Positions 42,109 to 52,600 of a stretch of DNA of 64,000 bases are shown one piece after another. The position numbers and the translations under genes were made by a program. The stretch is taken from NCBI GenBank assembly GCA_964540535.1, contig CAZIMO010000005.1:1-64000 (forward strand), written 5' to 3'. Below the pieces are notes generated by a model. It made no database searches, was not told the origin of the DNA, and saw only the letters and a program-made list of their open reading frames with translations. The stretch's first letter is position 1, and each line of letters starts with the position of its first letter. This stretch comes from Fimenecus sp964540535. GTDB lineage: Bacteria > Bacillota > Clostridia > Oscillospirales > Acutalibacteraceae.

Positions 42109-42137
42109 AACGGCGGGTTCAAATTGAACCCGCCGTT
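42109..42137 (+). terminator. Bidirectional terminator between asnA and the GH3 gene
   Basis: AACGGCGGGTTCAA pairs with TTGAACCCGCCGTT. It lies between convergent genes and may serve both. Confidence 0.8.
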
Positions 42138-42158
42138 GCTGTATGTGTTTGAATTTTC

Positions 42159-44603
42159 TTAAATCTGCTTTAATTTGCCGAGATTTTTCAAAAGATTGGG
42201 AATGCCCTTGAAAATAATTTTAAGACCCTTACCCATTTTATCTTCAGCAAGAATAAGAATAAGACCTTCAGCCATTTCGGGACTGAAAAGACCGAAACTC
42301 ATTGAAATGAAGTTCTTGATAGGAAGCTGAGTTGCAACAGCACCCATCATGGTATCAGCACCGAGAATTTTAATAAGCAATCTGTAAATTCTGCCGCCCC
42401 ATTTGCCGTCTTTTGCATCCTCAATAGTGTTGAGAACTGTAAAGGGCGCGTTCTTGTCACGAACTCTCGGAGGAAGCTCTTTGCCGTAAATTGCTTTAAA
42501 TTCATCATCGCTTACATTCATAATGTCAGCGCCGTAGTATGACGGAGCAACAGCCTTATAATCGGGAATTTCAGCCTCAACTGTTGACTCAACATTAACA
42601 GAAGCTTCAAGCTTAATGTCACGGCTTGACGCGCCTACTAAAATCTTGAATTCGCCGCTTTCAACATGCCAGTCGCCGAGCTTTACATTGTAATAAGCAA
42701 ATGCGCGCTTGTCAAGCTCAATTGAGATTTCAGTTTCTTCGCCTGCTTTTAAGAATACCTTCTTGAAGCCTTTAAGCTCTTTAAGGGGACGGAAAATTGT
42801 GCTTTCAACATCGCTTACATAAACCTGCGCAACCTCTGCGCCGTCACGGTCGCCTGTATTCTTAACCTTGAAAGAAACTGTAACTGTGTCAGTGTCCTTA
42901 ATGCTGTCAGCGCTCAATTTGATGTCGCTGTATTCAAAAGTTGTGTATGAAAGACCGTGACCGAATGGGAAACGGACTGCCTTGTCAGCAGTGTCATAAT
43001 ACTTATATCCGACATAAATGCCCTCTCTGTATTCAACAGAAACAGATGTGCCGGGGAAGTAGTTATAGCTTGAATTTTCTTCAAGAGACATAGGATATGT
43101 TTCAGAAAGCTTACCGCTTGGGTTAACATCGCCGAAAAGCACATCGCAAACAGCGCTTCCGCCTGCCTGACCTGTAAGGAACATATTGAGAATTGCAGGA
43201 ACATTATCTGCCCAGGGCATTTCAATTGAAGCGCCGCCCGAAAGAACAACAACTGTGTTAGGATTAACTTTAAGCACTTCTTCAAGAAGAACTGTGTGCA
43301 TTGGCGGAATTGAAAGGTGATGTCTGTCATTACCTTCTGTTTCGTATTCGTCTGTAAGACCTATGAATACAACGGCAACTTCAGCTTCTTTTGCTTTCTG
43401 CTTTGCTTCAAGAATAAGCTCCATAGCCTTTTTCTCTTTGCACTTTTTAAGTTCATAGCCTTTTGCAAATGTGAAATCAATTCCCATTTCTTTCATTGAA
43501 GTGTAAGCTGAATCAAGTTTGATAGGATTGATAAGCGAAGAACCGGCGCCTTGGTAACGGGGGGTATGCGCCATTTCGCCGATAAGAGCAATTTTAGCGT
43601 CTTTCTTTAAAGGAAGAAGATTGTTTTCATTCTTCATAAGAACCATACACTGACCCGCAATTTTACGTGCAAGCTCGTGATGCTCGTCGCTGTCATATGT
43701 ATAATTTCCGCCAATCATAGGCTCTGCTTTCTTTGAAAGCTCAATAATCTTGTCACAAGCCGCGTCAAGCACAGCCTCGTCAAGAGTACCGTTTTTAACT
43801 GCGTCAATAATAAGCTTTGTACCAATGCCCGAAGATGTAGGCATTTCGATTTCCTGACCTGCAATAAGTCCTGCAACTCTGTTGTTTTCTGCGCCCCAGT
43901 CAGTAATAACAACGCCTTCAAAACCGAAATCGTCACGAAGAACGTCAGTAAGCAACCACTTGTTTTCAGCAGCATAAGTGCCATTTACTCTGTTATATGA
44001 GTTCATAACAGTCCAAGGCTGAGCCTTTTTAACTGCAATTTCAAAGGGAAGAAGATATGTTTCACGGAGAGTTCTCTCGTCAACAATAGTGTCAACAGTC
44101 ATTCTGCGTGTTTCTTGGTTGTTAGCCGCATAGTGTTTAAGAGATGTGCCTATGCCCTTGCTCTGAACACCGTTGATAAAAGCCGCAGCCATTTCACCTG
44201 CAAGCACGCCGTCTTCTGAAAAATACTCAAAGTTTCTTCCGCAAAGGGGAGAACGCTTGATGTTTGTGCCGGGTCCCAAAAGAACCGAAACCTGTTCTTT
44301 ACGGCATTCGTCACCGAGAGCCTCACCCATTTTATAGATAAGGTCAGTATCCCATGAGCAAGCTGTTGCGGATGCTGTTGGGAAGCATATTGCGGGGACA
44401 CCCTTTAAAAGGTCTGTTTCACCTTTCTTTGCATCTTCGGGGTTGCCTTTTTTACGGATACCGTGAGGACCGTCGTTAAGACCGATTGATTTTATGCCAA
44501 GTCTGTCTACAGGTTGGCTGTGCCAGTAATCAAGACCGTCGCAAAGACTTGCTTTTTCTTCAAGCGTCATCTGTGCGATAAGGTCAGCGTGTTTAAGCGC
44601 CAT
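42159..44603 (-). CDS. Beta-glucosidase-like glycoside hydrolase family 3
   Basis: The 814-residue enzyme would cleave terminal beta-linked sugars. The N-terminal barrel has DGPHGIRKKGNPEDAKKGE near residue 45, the substrate region LLGPGTNIKRSPLCGRNFEY near 115, and the nucleophile Asp in GVVITDWGAENN near 235. The second alpha/beta domain (residues 330-540) and a fibronectin-like domain (FEYSDIKLSADSIKDTDTVT) follow. About 100 further residues at the C-terminus are unusual and of unknown use. No signal peptide is visible. Start 44603 is chosen because GGAGGAAA lies just upstream, making the ATG at 44618 part of the ribosome binding site. Confidence 0.9.
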   Translation of the reverse strand: MALKHADLIAQMTLEEKASLCDGLDYWHSQPVDRLGIKSIGLNDGPHGIRKKGNPEDAKKGETDLLKGVPAICFPTASATACSWDTDLIYKMGEALGDECRKEQVSVLLGPGTNIKRSPLCGRNFEYFSEDGVLAGEMAAAFINGVQSKGIGTSLKHYAANNQETRRMTVDTIVDERTLRETYLLPFEIAVKKAQPWTVMNSYNRVNGTYAAENKWLLTDVLRDDFGFEGVVITDWGAENNRVAGLIAGQEIEMPTSSGIGTKLIIDAVKNGTLDEAVLDAACDKIIELSKKAEPMIGGNYTYDSDEHHELARKIAGQCMVLMKNENNLLPLKKDAKIALIGEMAHTPRYQGAGSSLINPIKLDSAYTSMKEMGIDFTFAKGYELKKCKEKKAMELILEAKQKAKEAEVAVVFIGLTDEYETEGNDRHHLSIPPMHTVLLEEVLKVNPNTVVVLSGGASIEMPWADNVPAILNMFLTGQAGGSAVCDVLFGDVNPSGKLSETYPMSLEENSSYNYFPGTSVSVEYREGIYVGYKYYDTADKAVRFPFGHGLSYTTFEYSDIKLSADSIKDTDTVTVSFKVKNTGDRDGAEVAQVYVSDVESTIFRPLKELKGFKKVFLKAGEETEISIELDKRAFAYYNVKLGDWHVESGEFKILVGASSRDIKLEASVNVESTVEAEIPDYKAVAPSYYGADIMNVSDDEFKAIYGKELPPRVRDKNAPFTVLNTIEDAKDGKWGGRIYRLLIKILGADTMMGAVATQLPIKNFISMSFGLFSPEMAEGLILILAEDKMGKGLKIIFKGIPNLLKNLGKLKQI

Positions 44604-44685
44604 ATTCTTTTCCTCCATAAAGTATTTGTAGATATTTTTAATACCAAATTATATAATACAATAAATTGGTAATAGTTGCAAGTGG

Positions 44686-46002
44686 TTATTCTTCTGTATC
44701 ATTGGAAACTCCGTCAAAAAGAAGCTTGTCAGCGTCAGAAGCGTCAATTTCTTCAACATTTTTAAGCTTTCTGCGAATGAAAAGATTTTTACGCTCGGCA
44801 TCTTCAAGGGTTTTGCCTGCTTCGTCAACCTTTTTCTTCGCCTTTGCAAGCAAATCGCCGAATTTTTCATATTGCACCTTTGCGGCACCTAAAATCTGAC
44901 GCACTTCGTTTGCTTTTTCATTGATTGCAACCGTCTTAAAGCCCATTGAGAGGGAGTTGAGAAGCGCAGTAACAGTTGTAGGTCCTGCAATCATAATGTT
45001 ATATTCATTCTGTAATTTTTCGGGCAAGCCTGTTCTTGACGATGCAATTTCCGCATAAAGCCCTTCGGTCGCCAAATACATAATGGCAAAGGGCGTTGTG
45101 TTGGGTACATTTATGTATTTGGCAATTGACTTTGCCTCGCCTAAAACTCTGCTTTCAAGCTCTTTTCGAGCCTGTTTGACAGCTTCTGCGTCCGCGCGGT
45201 CAGCCGCGTCACAAAGGCGGACATAATCTTCCATAGGGAATTTTGAGTCAACAGGGAGTAAAATATCCTTTTCGCCTTTTTCGGAAGATGGAATTTTTAT
45301 TGCAAATTCAACTCGGTCATTAGATCCTGCAACGGTTGCTACATTCTTTTCAAACATATTGGGAATTGTTTGGTTTAAAATTCCTTCAAGCTGAACCTCT
45401 GCCCATGTTCCTCTCGCCTTAACATTGGTGAGAACCCTGTTAAGAGCCGTAACATTTTCGGTAACTCCCGTTGAAAGCTTCTGCATTTCGCCCAGCGATT
45501 TATATAAGTTTTCAAGCTGATTTGAAACAGTTTTGAATGATGAATCAAGGCGTGTTGTGAGGGTCGAAGTAAGCTTTTCATCAACGGTAACTCTCATTTG
45601 TTCAAGCTTTTCTTCATTGGATTTCTGCATTTTTTCAATAGAGCTTTCCAATATTTTATTTTGCTTTTCGCTTTGTTCGGCATTCTTTTCACGCATAGAA
45701 ACAAGCATTTCGCTCATTTTTTCACGGTGTTCAAAATTGCCATTGTTCATATTGTCAATACGCAGTGCCATTTCGTCAAGGCTTTTTTTCACATCTTCAC
45801 GGATTTCTTTGTTTGAATTTTGATTTTCAACACGGATACGGTGAAATTCATCGCCCGTATTTTTGTTTATATAGTCAAGCTTCTGCTCCAAAGCGGCATT
45901 TGCTTTATTGTTATTTGTATTCTTGAAAACAATAATCAGAATTACAACAGAAATAACGGAGATTAAAATTGAAATTATAAGTAAAATGTCGGTATGGTTC
46001 AT
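44686..46002 (-). CDS. rmuC: DNA recombination protein RmuC
   Basis: RmuC-family proteins limit DNA inversion at short inverted repeats. The 438-residue protein has an N-terminal membrane anchor (ILLIISILISVISVVILIIV), a long coiled coil (about residues 35-180), and the RmuC core with GTWAEVQLEGILNQTIPNMF near 210, LLPVDSKFPMEDYVRLCDAA near 262 and FAIMYLATEGLYAEI near 315. The tail is Lys/Glu rich. It is transcribed away from the solute-binding lipoprotein operon. Confidence 0.92.
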   Translation of the reverse strand: MNHTDILLIISILISVISVVILIIVFKNTNNNKANAALEQKLDYINKNTGDEFHRIRVENQNSNKEIREDVKKSLDEMALRIDNMNNGNFEHREKMSEMLVSMREKNAEQSEKQNKILESSIEKMQKSNEEKLEQMRVTVDEKLTSTLTTRLDSSFKTVSNQLENLYKSLGEMQKLSTGVTENVTALNRVLTNVKARGTWAEVQLEGILNQTIPNMFEKNVATVAGSNDRVEFAIKIPSSEKGEKDILLPVDSKFPMEDYVRLCDAADRADAEAVKQARKELESRVLGEAKSIAKYINVPNTTPFAIMYLATEGLYAEIASSRTGLPEKLQNEYNIMIAGPTTVTALLNSLSMGFKTVAINEKANEVRQILGAAKVQYEKFGDLLAKAKKKVDEAGKTLEDAERKNLFIRRKLKNVEEIDASDADKLLFDGVSNDTEE

Positions 46003-46137
46003 AAAAAGCTCCTCTTGCTGTAAATATATACTATATTATAGCAAAAAGATATAATAAAAGCGAGAATTTTATAAAAATTTTTATGAAAATATAGCCTTAA
46101 TTTACTTTTTTTGTTATACTGTTATAAGGTGAATATA

Positions 46138-47736
46138 ATGTTTAAGAAATTTATGTGTGTTTTTATATCAATAATGTTAATTGCTGTGTCTTTTTCTGCC
46201 TGCTCTGATAATGACGGGGGCGAAACTTTTAACCTTGCAGTGAGTGAGTTTCCGAAGCATTTCGATCCGCAGATTGCCGACACAACAACCGAGCGTACAA
46301 TTGCGGTAAATATTTTTGACGGACTTTTTAAGTTAGATGAAAACGGAACTCCGCAAAAATGCTCGGTTAAGGATTATACTGTATCTGACGACGGACTTAC
46401 ATATACCTTCATTCTCAATGAAAATATGAAGTATTTTGTGCCGTCTGTCGCTCAGAAGCTTGCCGAAGAAAAAAATGTGACAATAACCGCCGATGTAACT
46501 GCAGAGGATTTCGCATTTGGTATTACCCGTGCGGTTCTGCCCGAAACATCAGCACCGGATTATGAGCTTTTAAGCGTAATAAAAAATGCCGAAAAGGTTC
46601 ATAAGGGTGAAATGTCGGCAGAAAACCTCGGCATCCGCGCGGTAAATTCACATACTCTGGAAATTACTCTTGAAAGAAAATGCGACGGTTTTCTCTATGC
46701 TCTTACACAGCCTGTTTCATACCCTTGTGACGAAGAATTCTTTAATCTTACCGCAGGCCGTTACGGTCTTGAAAGAAAATATATAATTTCTAACGGCGCA
46801 TTTTATATTTCTGCCGTGAACGAGGGCAAAAGTGTCCGCATATGGAATAACAGCGAATACACAGGCGCTTTTTCGGCAATTCCCCAGTCCGTTGGCTTTT
46901 ATTTGAATACTCAAGAAAACGATATTGCGAAATCTGTACGCAAGGGCGACTATGATTTAGGCTTTTTCTCATCACCCGAAGCTGTTGGCGCGTTGGGAAG
47001 AAACGCTAATAAGCAGGAACTTGAAAATATCGGCATTTCGCTTATTTTTAATATGGCAAACGAAACGCTTGCCAATAATAATTTGAGAACGGGACTTGTA
47101 AGCTGTATTGATGTTACAGTCGTTACCGATAATCCCTCTAAAACTGTTGTGCCGTCATATTATAAGGTGAACGGCAGTGCCATTGACGGTTCGGCGGTTG
47201 AAACGCTGTCATATAACATAGACACTGCGCGCAGTAAAATGATTAAGGCATTTGAAGAACTGAAAATTGAGAATCTCACAGTTAATATTCTTTGTACTGA
47301 AGAATATGAAGCTTATGCAAAATCGGTTATAAGCTGTTGGCAGAAAAATATCGGTGTTGAACTTAACGGCACTGTAACCGTTGCCGAAAAGGCTGATTTT
47401 ACTTCAAAGCTTAATTCGGGCGAATTTGATACCGCAATCTGTTTAATGACTCTTGACAGCGACAGCGCGGTTGAATATCTTTCAATGTTTACATCAAAAA
47501 GCAGTTATAATATGCTCGGCTATAATTCTGCCGAGTATGACAGAATTGTTAAGGCTTTGAAAGAAAATCCCAATACCGAGCAAGCTGTTTATGCGCAGAG
47601 CTATCTGCTGAAAAATGCGGTGATTTTCCCAATTTGTACCGAACATTCGGTTTTCGCAACAGCGAAAGATGTGAGCGGAATTTACTTTGTGGGCGACACA
47701 TCAAATATCTATTTTTATAAAGGACAAAAACAATGA
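46138..47736 (+). CDS. ABC transporter solute-binding lipoprotein (family 5, peptide type)
   Basis: The 532-residue protein has a lipoprotein signal ending in SFSACSDN and then the SBP_bac_5 core: FPKHFDPQIADTTTERTIAV near residue 45 and IFDGLFKLDENGTPQKC. The C-terminal lobe is typical of dipeptide/oligopeptide binding proteins. No permease or ATPase follows, so it works with transporters encoded elsewhere or has a sensory role. AAGGTGA precedes the ATG at 46138. It is translationally coupled to the VanZ-like gene. Confidence 0.88.
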   Translation: MFKKFMCVFISIMLIAVSFSACSDNDGGETFNLAVSEFPKHFDPQIADTTTERTIAVNIFDGLFKLDENGTPQKCSVKDYTVSDDGLTYTFILNENMKYFVPSVAQKLAEEKNVTITADVTAEDFAFGITRAVLPETSAPDYELLSVIKNAEKVHKGEMSAENLGIRAVNSHTLEITLERKCDGFLYALTQPVSYPCDEEFFNLTAGRYGLERKYIISNGAFYISAVNEGKSVRIWNNSEYTGAFSAIPQSVGFYLNTQENDIAKSVRKGDYDLGFFSSPEAVGALGRNANKQELENIGISLIFNMANETLANNNLRTGLVSCIDVTVVTDNPSKTVVPSYYKVNGSAIDGSAVETLSYNIDTARSKMIKAFEELKIENLTVNILCTEEYEAYAKSVISCWQKNIGVELNGTVTVAEKADFTSKLNSGEFDTAICLMTLDSDSAVEYLSMFTSKSSYNMLGYNSAEYDRIVKALKENPNTEQAVYAQSYLLKNAVIFPICTEHSVFATAKDVSGIYFVGDTSNIYFYKGQKQ

Positions 47737-48203
47737 AGAAGTCAAAAAAATTATACATTGCCGTTTCTTGGCTTCTTGTTACAGTTTGTATGGGAATAAT
47801 ATTTTACCTTTCTGCACAAAACGGCGAAGAATCGTCAGAATTAAGCAGTTCTTTTGTAACGGCAATATTGGAATACTTAAAAATCAGCGTTGATGAGGGT
47901 CTGCTCCGCTCATTTGCGCATATGCTTGAATTTACAGGGTTTGCAGTGCTTCTGTTTAATGCAGTTTATTCAACTTGGAATTTGAAAATCACACCTGCAA
48001 TTGCCTTTGCAGGAACAGTTGCTTATGCAATAACCGATGAAATACATCAGATTTTTGTTCCCGGCAGAGCTTTTCAGCTTACCGACATATTAGTTGACAG
48101 CGCAGGCGCGCTGATAGGCACAGCCGCGGCATTTGTAATACTGAAAATTATACTTTTGATAAAGAAAAGAGGAAATAAAAATGGCAGTTCTCAAACCCTT
48201 TAA
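47733..48203 (+). CDS. VanZ family membrane protein
   Basis: The 156-residue protein has four membrane segments and the VanZ pattern: an N-terminal helix then FYLSAQNGEESSELSSSF, RSFAHMLEFTGFAVLLF, YAITDEIHQIFVPGRAFQLT and DILVDSAGALIGTAAAF. VanZ relatives are linked to low-level glycopeptide resistance and cell-envelope functions; the biochemical role is not settled. The start overlaps the preceding stop codon by 4 bp, and its end overlaps the next gene by 23 bp. Confidence 0.92.
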   Translation: MKKSKKLYIAVSWLLVTVCMGIIFYLSAQNGEESSELSSSFVTAILEYLKISVDEGLLRSFAHMLEFTGFAVLLFNAVYSTWNLKITPAIAFAGTVAYAITDEIHQIFVPGRAFQLTDILVDSAGALIGTAAAFVILKIILLIKKRGNKNGSSQTL

Positions 48204-49422
48204 GGCGGTCAGACCGAAAGAGGAATACGCTTCTCTTGTAGCGGCGCTTCCTTATGATGTAATGAATTCAGAAGAAGCGCGCGAAACGGTAAAGGACAAG
48301 CCTTATTCATTTTTGCATATTGATAAGGCAGAAGTGGATTTACCGCGCGGTATTGACATTTATTCACCCGAGGTTTACTTGAAAGCCAAATCTAACCTTG
48401 ACGCATTAAGCGAAAACGGCGTGTGCAGTCAAGATGAAAAGCCGATGCTTTATATCTATAGGCAGATTATGAACGGCAGGGAGCAAACAGGTATTGTGGG
48501 CTGTACCGCAGTTGACGATTATCTTAACAATGTTATTAAAAAGCACGAATTTACCCGTGCTGATAAAGAAGCTGACAGAATTCGCCATGTAGACGTGTGC
48601 GATGCGAATACGGGACCGATTTTCCTTACGCACCGTGAAAATAAAGCGGTTTCTGAAATCACAGAGAATTGGAAAAACAGTCACGCGCCAGTTTATGATT
48701 TTGTCAGCGGCGACGGAGTTTCACAAACGGTTTGGGTAATTGACGATGATGCTGTTATTGATACTCTTGTGAAAAAATTTGCTGAAATTCCCTATCTGTA
48801 TATTGCCGACGGACATCACCGCGCCGCTTCGGCAGTCCGTGTAGGTCAAAAAAGAAGAGGTGAGGGCGAATATGACAGAAATGCAGAGTTCAACTTCTTT
48901 TTGTCGGTTATTTTCCCCTGCGACCAGCTCAAAATTATGGATTATAACCGCGTCATAGCAGACCTTAACGGCAATACAGCAGAAGAATTTATAGCAGAAA
49001 TCAGCGAAAAATTTACTGTTGAAGAGAGTGACGAAAATCCGTATGCGCCTAAAAAGCGTCACACATTCGGTATGTATCTTGATAATAAGTGGTACAAATT
49101 AACTGCAAAATCAGAATTTATCAACGAAAACGACCCTGTGGAATGCCTTGATGTTTCTATTCTTCAAAACAATCTGATTACTCCTATTCTCAACATTACA
49201 GATCCGAGAACCGATAAAAGAATTGATTTTGTCGGCGGAATAAGAGGACTCGGCGAGCTTGAAAAGAGAGTTGCAGAGGGTATGCGCATCGCATTTGCAA
49301 TGTATCCCACTTCACTTGATGAACTTATGGACATCGCCGATGCAGGCAAGGTTATGCCGCCCAAATCAACTTGGTTTGAACCGAAATTATTATCGGGACT
49401 TTTCATTCATAAGCTTTCATAA
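48181..49422 (+). CDS. DUF1015 family protein (SerK-like kinase fold)
   Basis: The 413-residue protein begins with the family signature LKPFKAVRPKEEYASLVAAL and PYDVMNSEEAR. It has YIADGHHRAASAVRVGQKRR near residue 215 and the FVGGIRGLGELEKRV region near 350. Archaeal and staphylococcal relatives (SerK, SbnI) phosphorylate free serine using ADP or ATP; for this clostridial branch the activity is unproven. GAGG lies 9 bp before the ATG. It is the last gene of the operon with the lipoprotein and VanZ genes. Confidence 0.88.
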   Translation: MAVLKPFKAVRPKEEYASLVAALPYDVMNSEEARETVKDKPYSFLHIDKAEVDLPRGIDIYSPEVYLKAKSNLDALSENGVCSQDEKPMLYIYRQIMNGREQTGIVGCTAVDDYLNNVIKKHEFTRADKEADRIRHVDVCDANTGPIFLTHRENKAVSEITENWKNSHAPVYDFVSGDGVSQTVWVIDDDAVIDTLVKKFAEIPYLYIADGHHRAASAVRVGQKRRGEGEYDRNAEFNFFLSVIFPCDQLKIMDYNRVIADLNGNTAEEFIAEISEKFTVEESDENPYAPKKRHTFGMYLDNKWYKLTAKSEFINENDPVECLDVSILQNNLITPILNITDPRTDKRIDFVGGIRGLGELEKRVAEGMRIAFAMYPTSLDELMDIADAGKVMPPKSTWFEPKLLSGLFIHKLS

Positions 49423-49671
49423 ATATTAAAAGCATTTGTACTTAACATAAATATAATATTTTGCTGTTATGTATATTTTGGTAATTTTAATCAGTGTGTC
49501 ATTTTGAGACATTTTTTAATAATTTTGTATGAAAAATTGATATTTTTGAAAAAACATTTTCTGAAATTTATAGCATAGTATAATTAAAAGTTAAGATATT
49601 GTGCCGATTCTTTACGAAGCTACATACTGATAGTACTGATATTAAAGTATGAAAATTAAAAGGGGATAATT

Positions 49672-52600
49672 ATGAAAAAGGAAATAAAATTGATGTGCAA
49701 ATTTCTATCAGTATTTCTTACTGTTTTGTTAATGCTTCAAATTGCGCCTATGCAGCTGATTGCAGATGCATACAAGGAATCAACTATTGATGAAAACACA
49801 GAAAATACTTTAGGTGTATCCTTAAATGACATTGAGACGACTGAAGCCGGTGCAACCATTCTTGCAGAAGAAACTTCTAAAAGGGAGCAGTATGTCAAGC
49901 ATTTTCGTATGAGTGACGGATCTTACAGAGCAACTCAATACGAAGTACCTGTTCATTTTATTCAGGACGGTGAATGGACAGATTACGATAATACTCTTAC
50001 CGAAATTGATGCTGATACAGAGGACGGAGAAAGCGCAAACAGCAAAGACCTCATAAACAATCTGTCAGATTATTATGTTCGTCTTTCAAAGAAAACCAAC
50101 GGCAAAAAATTTGTGCGTATTGAAAAAGACGGATATAAGTTGTCTTGGTATTACACAAAGGCAAACAAAGTTACAGCACAAATAACAGAAATCACTGACG
50201 ACGGCGACGAAACGACTCTTGAAAAGTTATTCTCGCGGGTACTTTATGAAGATGTATATATAAATACAAATTTTGAGTATATAGTAGGTTCTGACGGACT
50301 TAAAGAAAACATTATTCTTAAAAATAAAGATACTAAAACTGTATTTGAAGCTGAATACAAGGCAAACGGACTCACACCTGTTCAGATCGATGACAGAACA
50401 ATCGAGTTACAGGCAAATGACGGCACGGTTATCTACACTGTTTCTGCACCGTATATGACAGATGCCAACGGCGAATATTCAAGCGGTATCACTCTTACAC
50501 TTTCAAGTGTTAAGAATAACAGATTTACAGTTATAACAACTCTTGACGAAGATTGGCTTGCGGCTTATGACCGCGCTTATCCTGTAACGGTTGACCCTAT
50601 AATTAATACAAAGCAGATTGCTGCCGATATGGCATCTGCTTTTGTCGGTTCAAGCTATCCGGACAGAATCTATTATAATTATGGGCAGGAAAACAAAGGA
50701 ATAGACAGCGGAAGTATGTATGTCGGCAATATTTCAGGATACGGACAAACACAAAGCTATCTTAAATTTTCAACATTACCCGCTTTAGGCATTGCAGATA
50801 AAGTCATAAATGCAGTGGCTTGCGTGTATATGTATAAATGCGAAAACGGAATGCAGATGGACATTAAACGTGTTACATCATTATGGGCGGCGGATACTGT
50901 TACTTGGAATAAAAGACCAACCGTTGCATCTAATATAACAGACTATAAATATATATCCGACGGTGCAAATAAGGAGACTCTGGATTTTGAAATTACAGAT
51001 TTGGTTCGCGGTTGGTACAGCGGAGAATATGATAATTACGGTATTTCTTTCTCAACAACCAAAACTTCATCCGCAAAGGTTTGGATGTTAAACAGTCTGT
51101 TTAATGAAGGCGGATTAGAAGAAGTCAGACCGATATTGTTTGTTGATTACCGAAATATGTCAGGTTATGAAGATTATTGGTCATATACGGGTATATCGGC
51201 AGGCAGAAACGGTGCGGTCAGCGTAAATAATTATAACGGCAACGCAGTTTTCGCCCAACCCCTTACTCTCGGTGACGGCGGAAATCGTATGCCTGTCAGC
51301 CTTTCGCTTGTGTACAATTCAAACGGTGCAAATGCACCTTTCACACGGTTCGGAATGAATTTTCAGACCAATTTCCATATTTATCTGAAAAAAGAAGATA
51401 ACAAAGAATTGTATGATAAGGGATATCGGTATTATCTTAATGACGCCGACGGCACAAAGCATTGGTTCTATTTTGAAAAATCCGATTCAACTTCAGGTAA
51501 AGATGAAGACGGACTTGGTTACGCTATCGACATAATAACTGTTGGTTCTGATAAAACTTGCGAAAATGCAAGATTCCGTATTACAGATGATTCTGATTCT
51601 AAGATGTATTTTGATGAGAAAGGTAAGCTTGTTCAGATAAATGACACAAACGGAAACTTCATTAAGATTTCCCATGTGCTTGAAGCCGGAGTTTACCGTA
51701 TGAAAACTATTACCGACGGTGCCGGCAGAGTATATACTTTCAATCATGAGCATGCAACTAACGTTCGTCTTTGTACTTCAATTACAGACCCGTCAGGCCG
51801 TGAAATCAAATTTACTTATTCAGGCGAATATCTTTCAAAAATTACATTCCCTGACGGTGAAACTGTTTCATTTGGATATACCGGCGGATTAGTAACTCAA
51901 ATAAACGGTATTGACGGCACCCGTGCCAAAATCAATTATGAAAGTTCCTCGCAAAAGCGTGTTGAAAGCATAAATTGGGGTACAAGCGACACAAATCTTC
52001 TCGAAAGCTATTCATTTAATTATTTGCAAAACGAAACAACTGTAACTGACAAGCAAGCACGTTCTTATACATATCAGTTTAATGATTTCGGTCAGACAAC
52101 AGGAATAGTATCTAATAAAGACGGTAAAGCACAGTATTTTGAATACGCAAAAACAGAATCCGTAAAAGATTCAAGAGCAAATAAGCTTATATCAGAGTCA
52201 AAAGTCATTCACAGCGTTACAAATTATGTTATTGATCCGGGCTTTAGCGGAACTGCATTAAACAGTGCCTACACCACTTACATAAAAGATATAAGTGACA
52301 ACACATCAATTACGCTTGATACAACAAAAGGAAACCTTACCGACAATTCGGTTAAAATATATAAGACGGCAAATAATACCGGTGCTGTTTACCTTATGCA
52401 GAATGTCAAAAATCTTTCTGCGGGCGAATATACCTTGTCGGCATATATAAATACAGAGGGTAAAACCATAGCAAACGGCGGTGTATATCTCGGGTATAAC
52501 CTTTATGACGCTGACGGCAATCAGATTAAGGCTGAAAGAGCAGAAAAAATCTTCAAAACTGACGGTTGGGAACGCTTTAGTATGTCCTTTAAGATTGAAA

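Noticed and set aside
49423..49671. A riboswitch or regulatory RNA in the 249-bp gap before the RHS gene
   Set aside because: The stretch is A+T rich and holds only a likely -10 box (TATAAT at 49579-49584) with no good -35 match and no stable fold that I could read.
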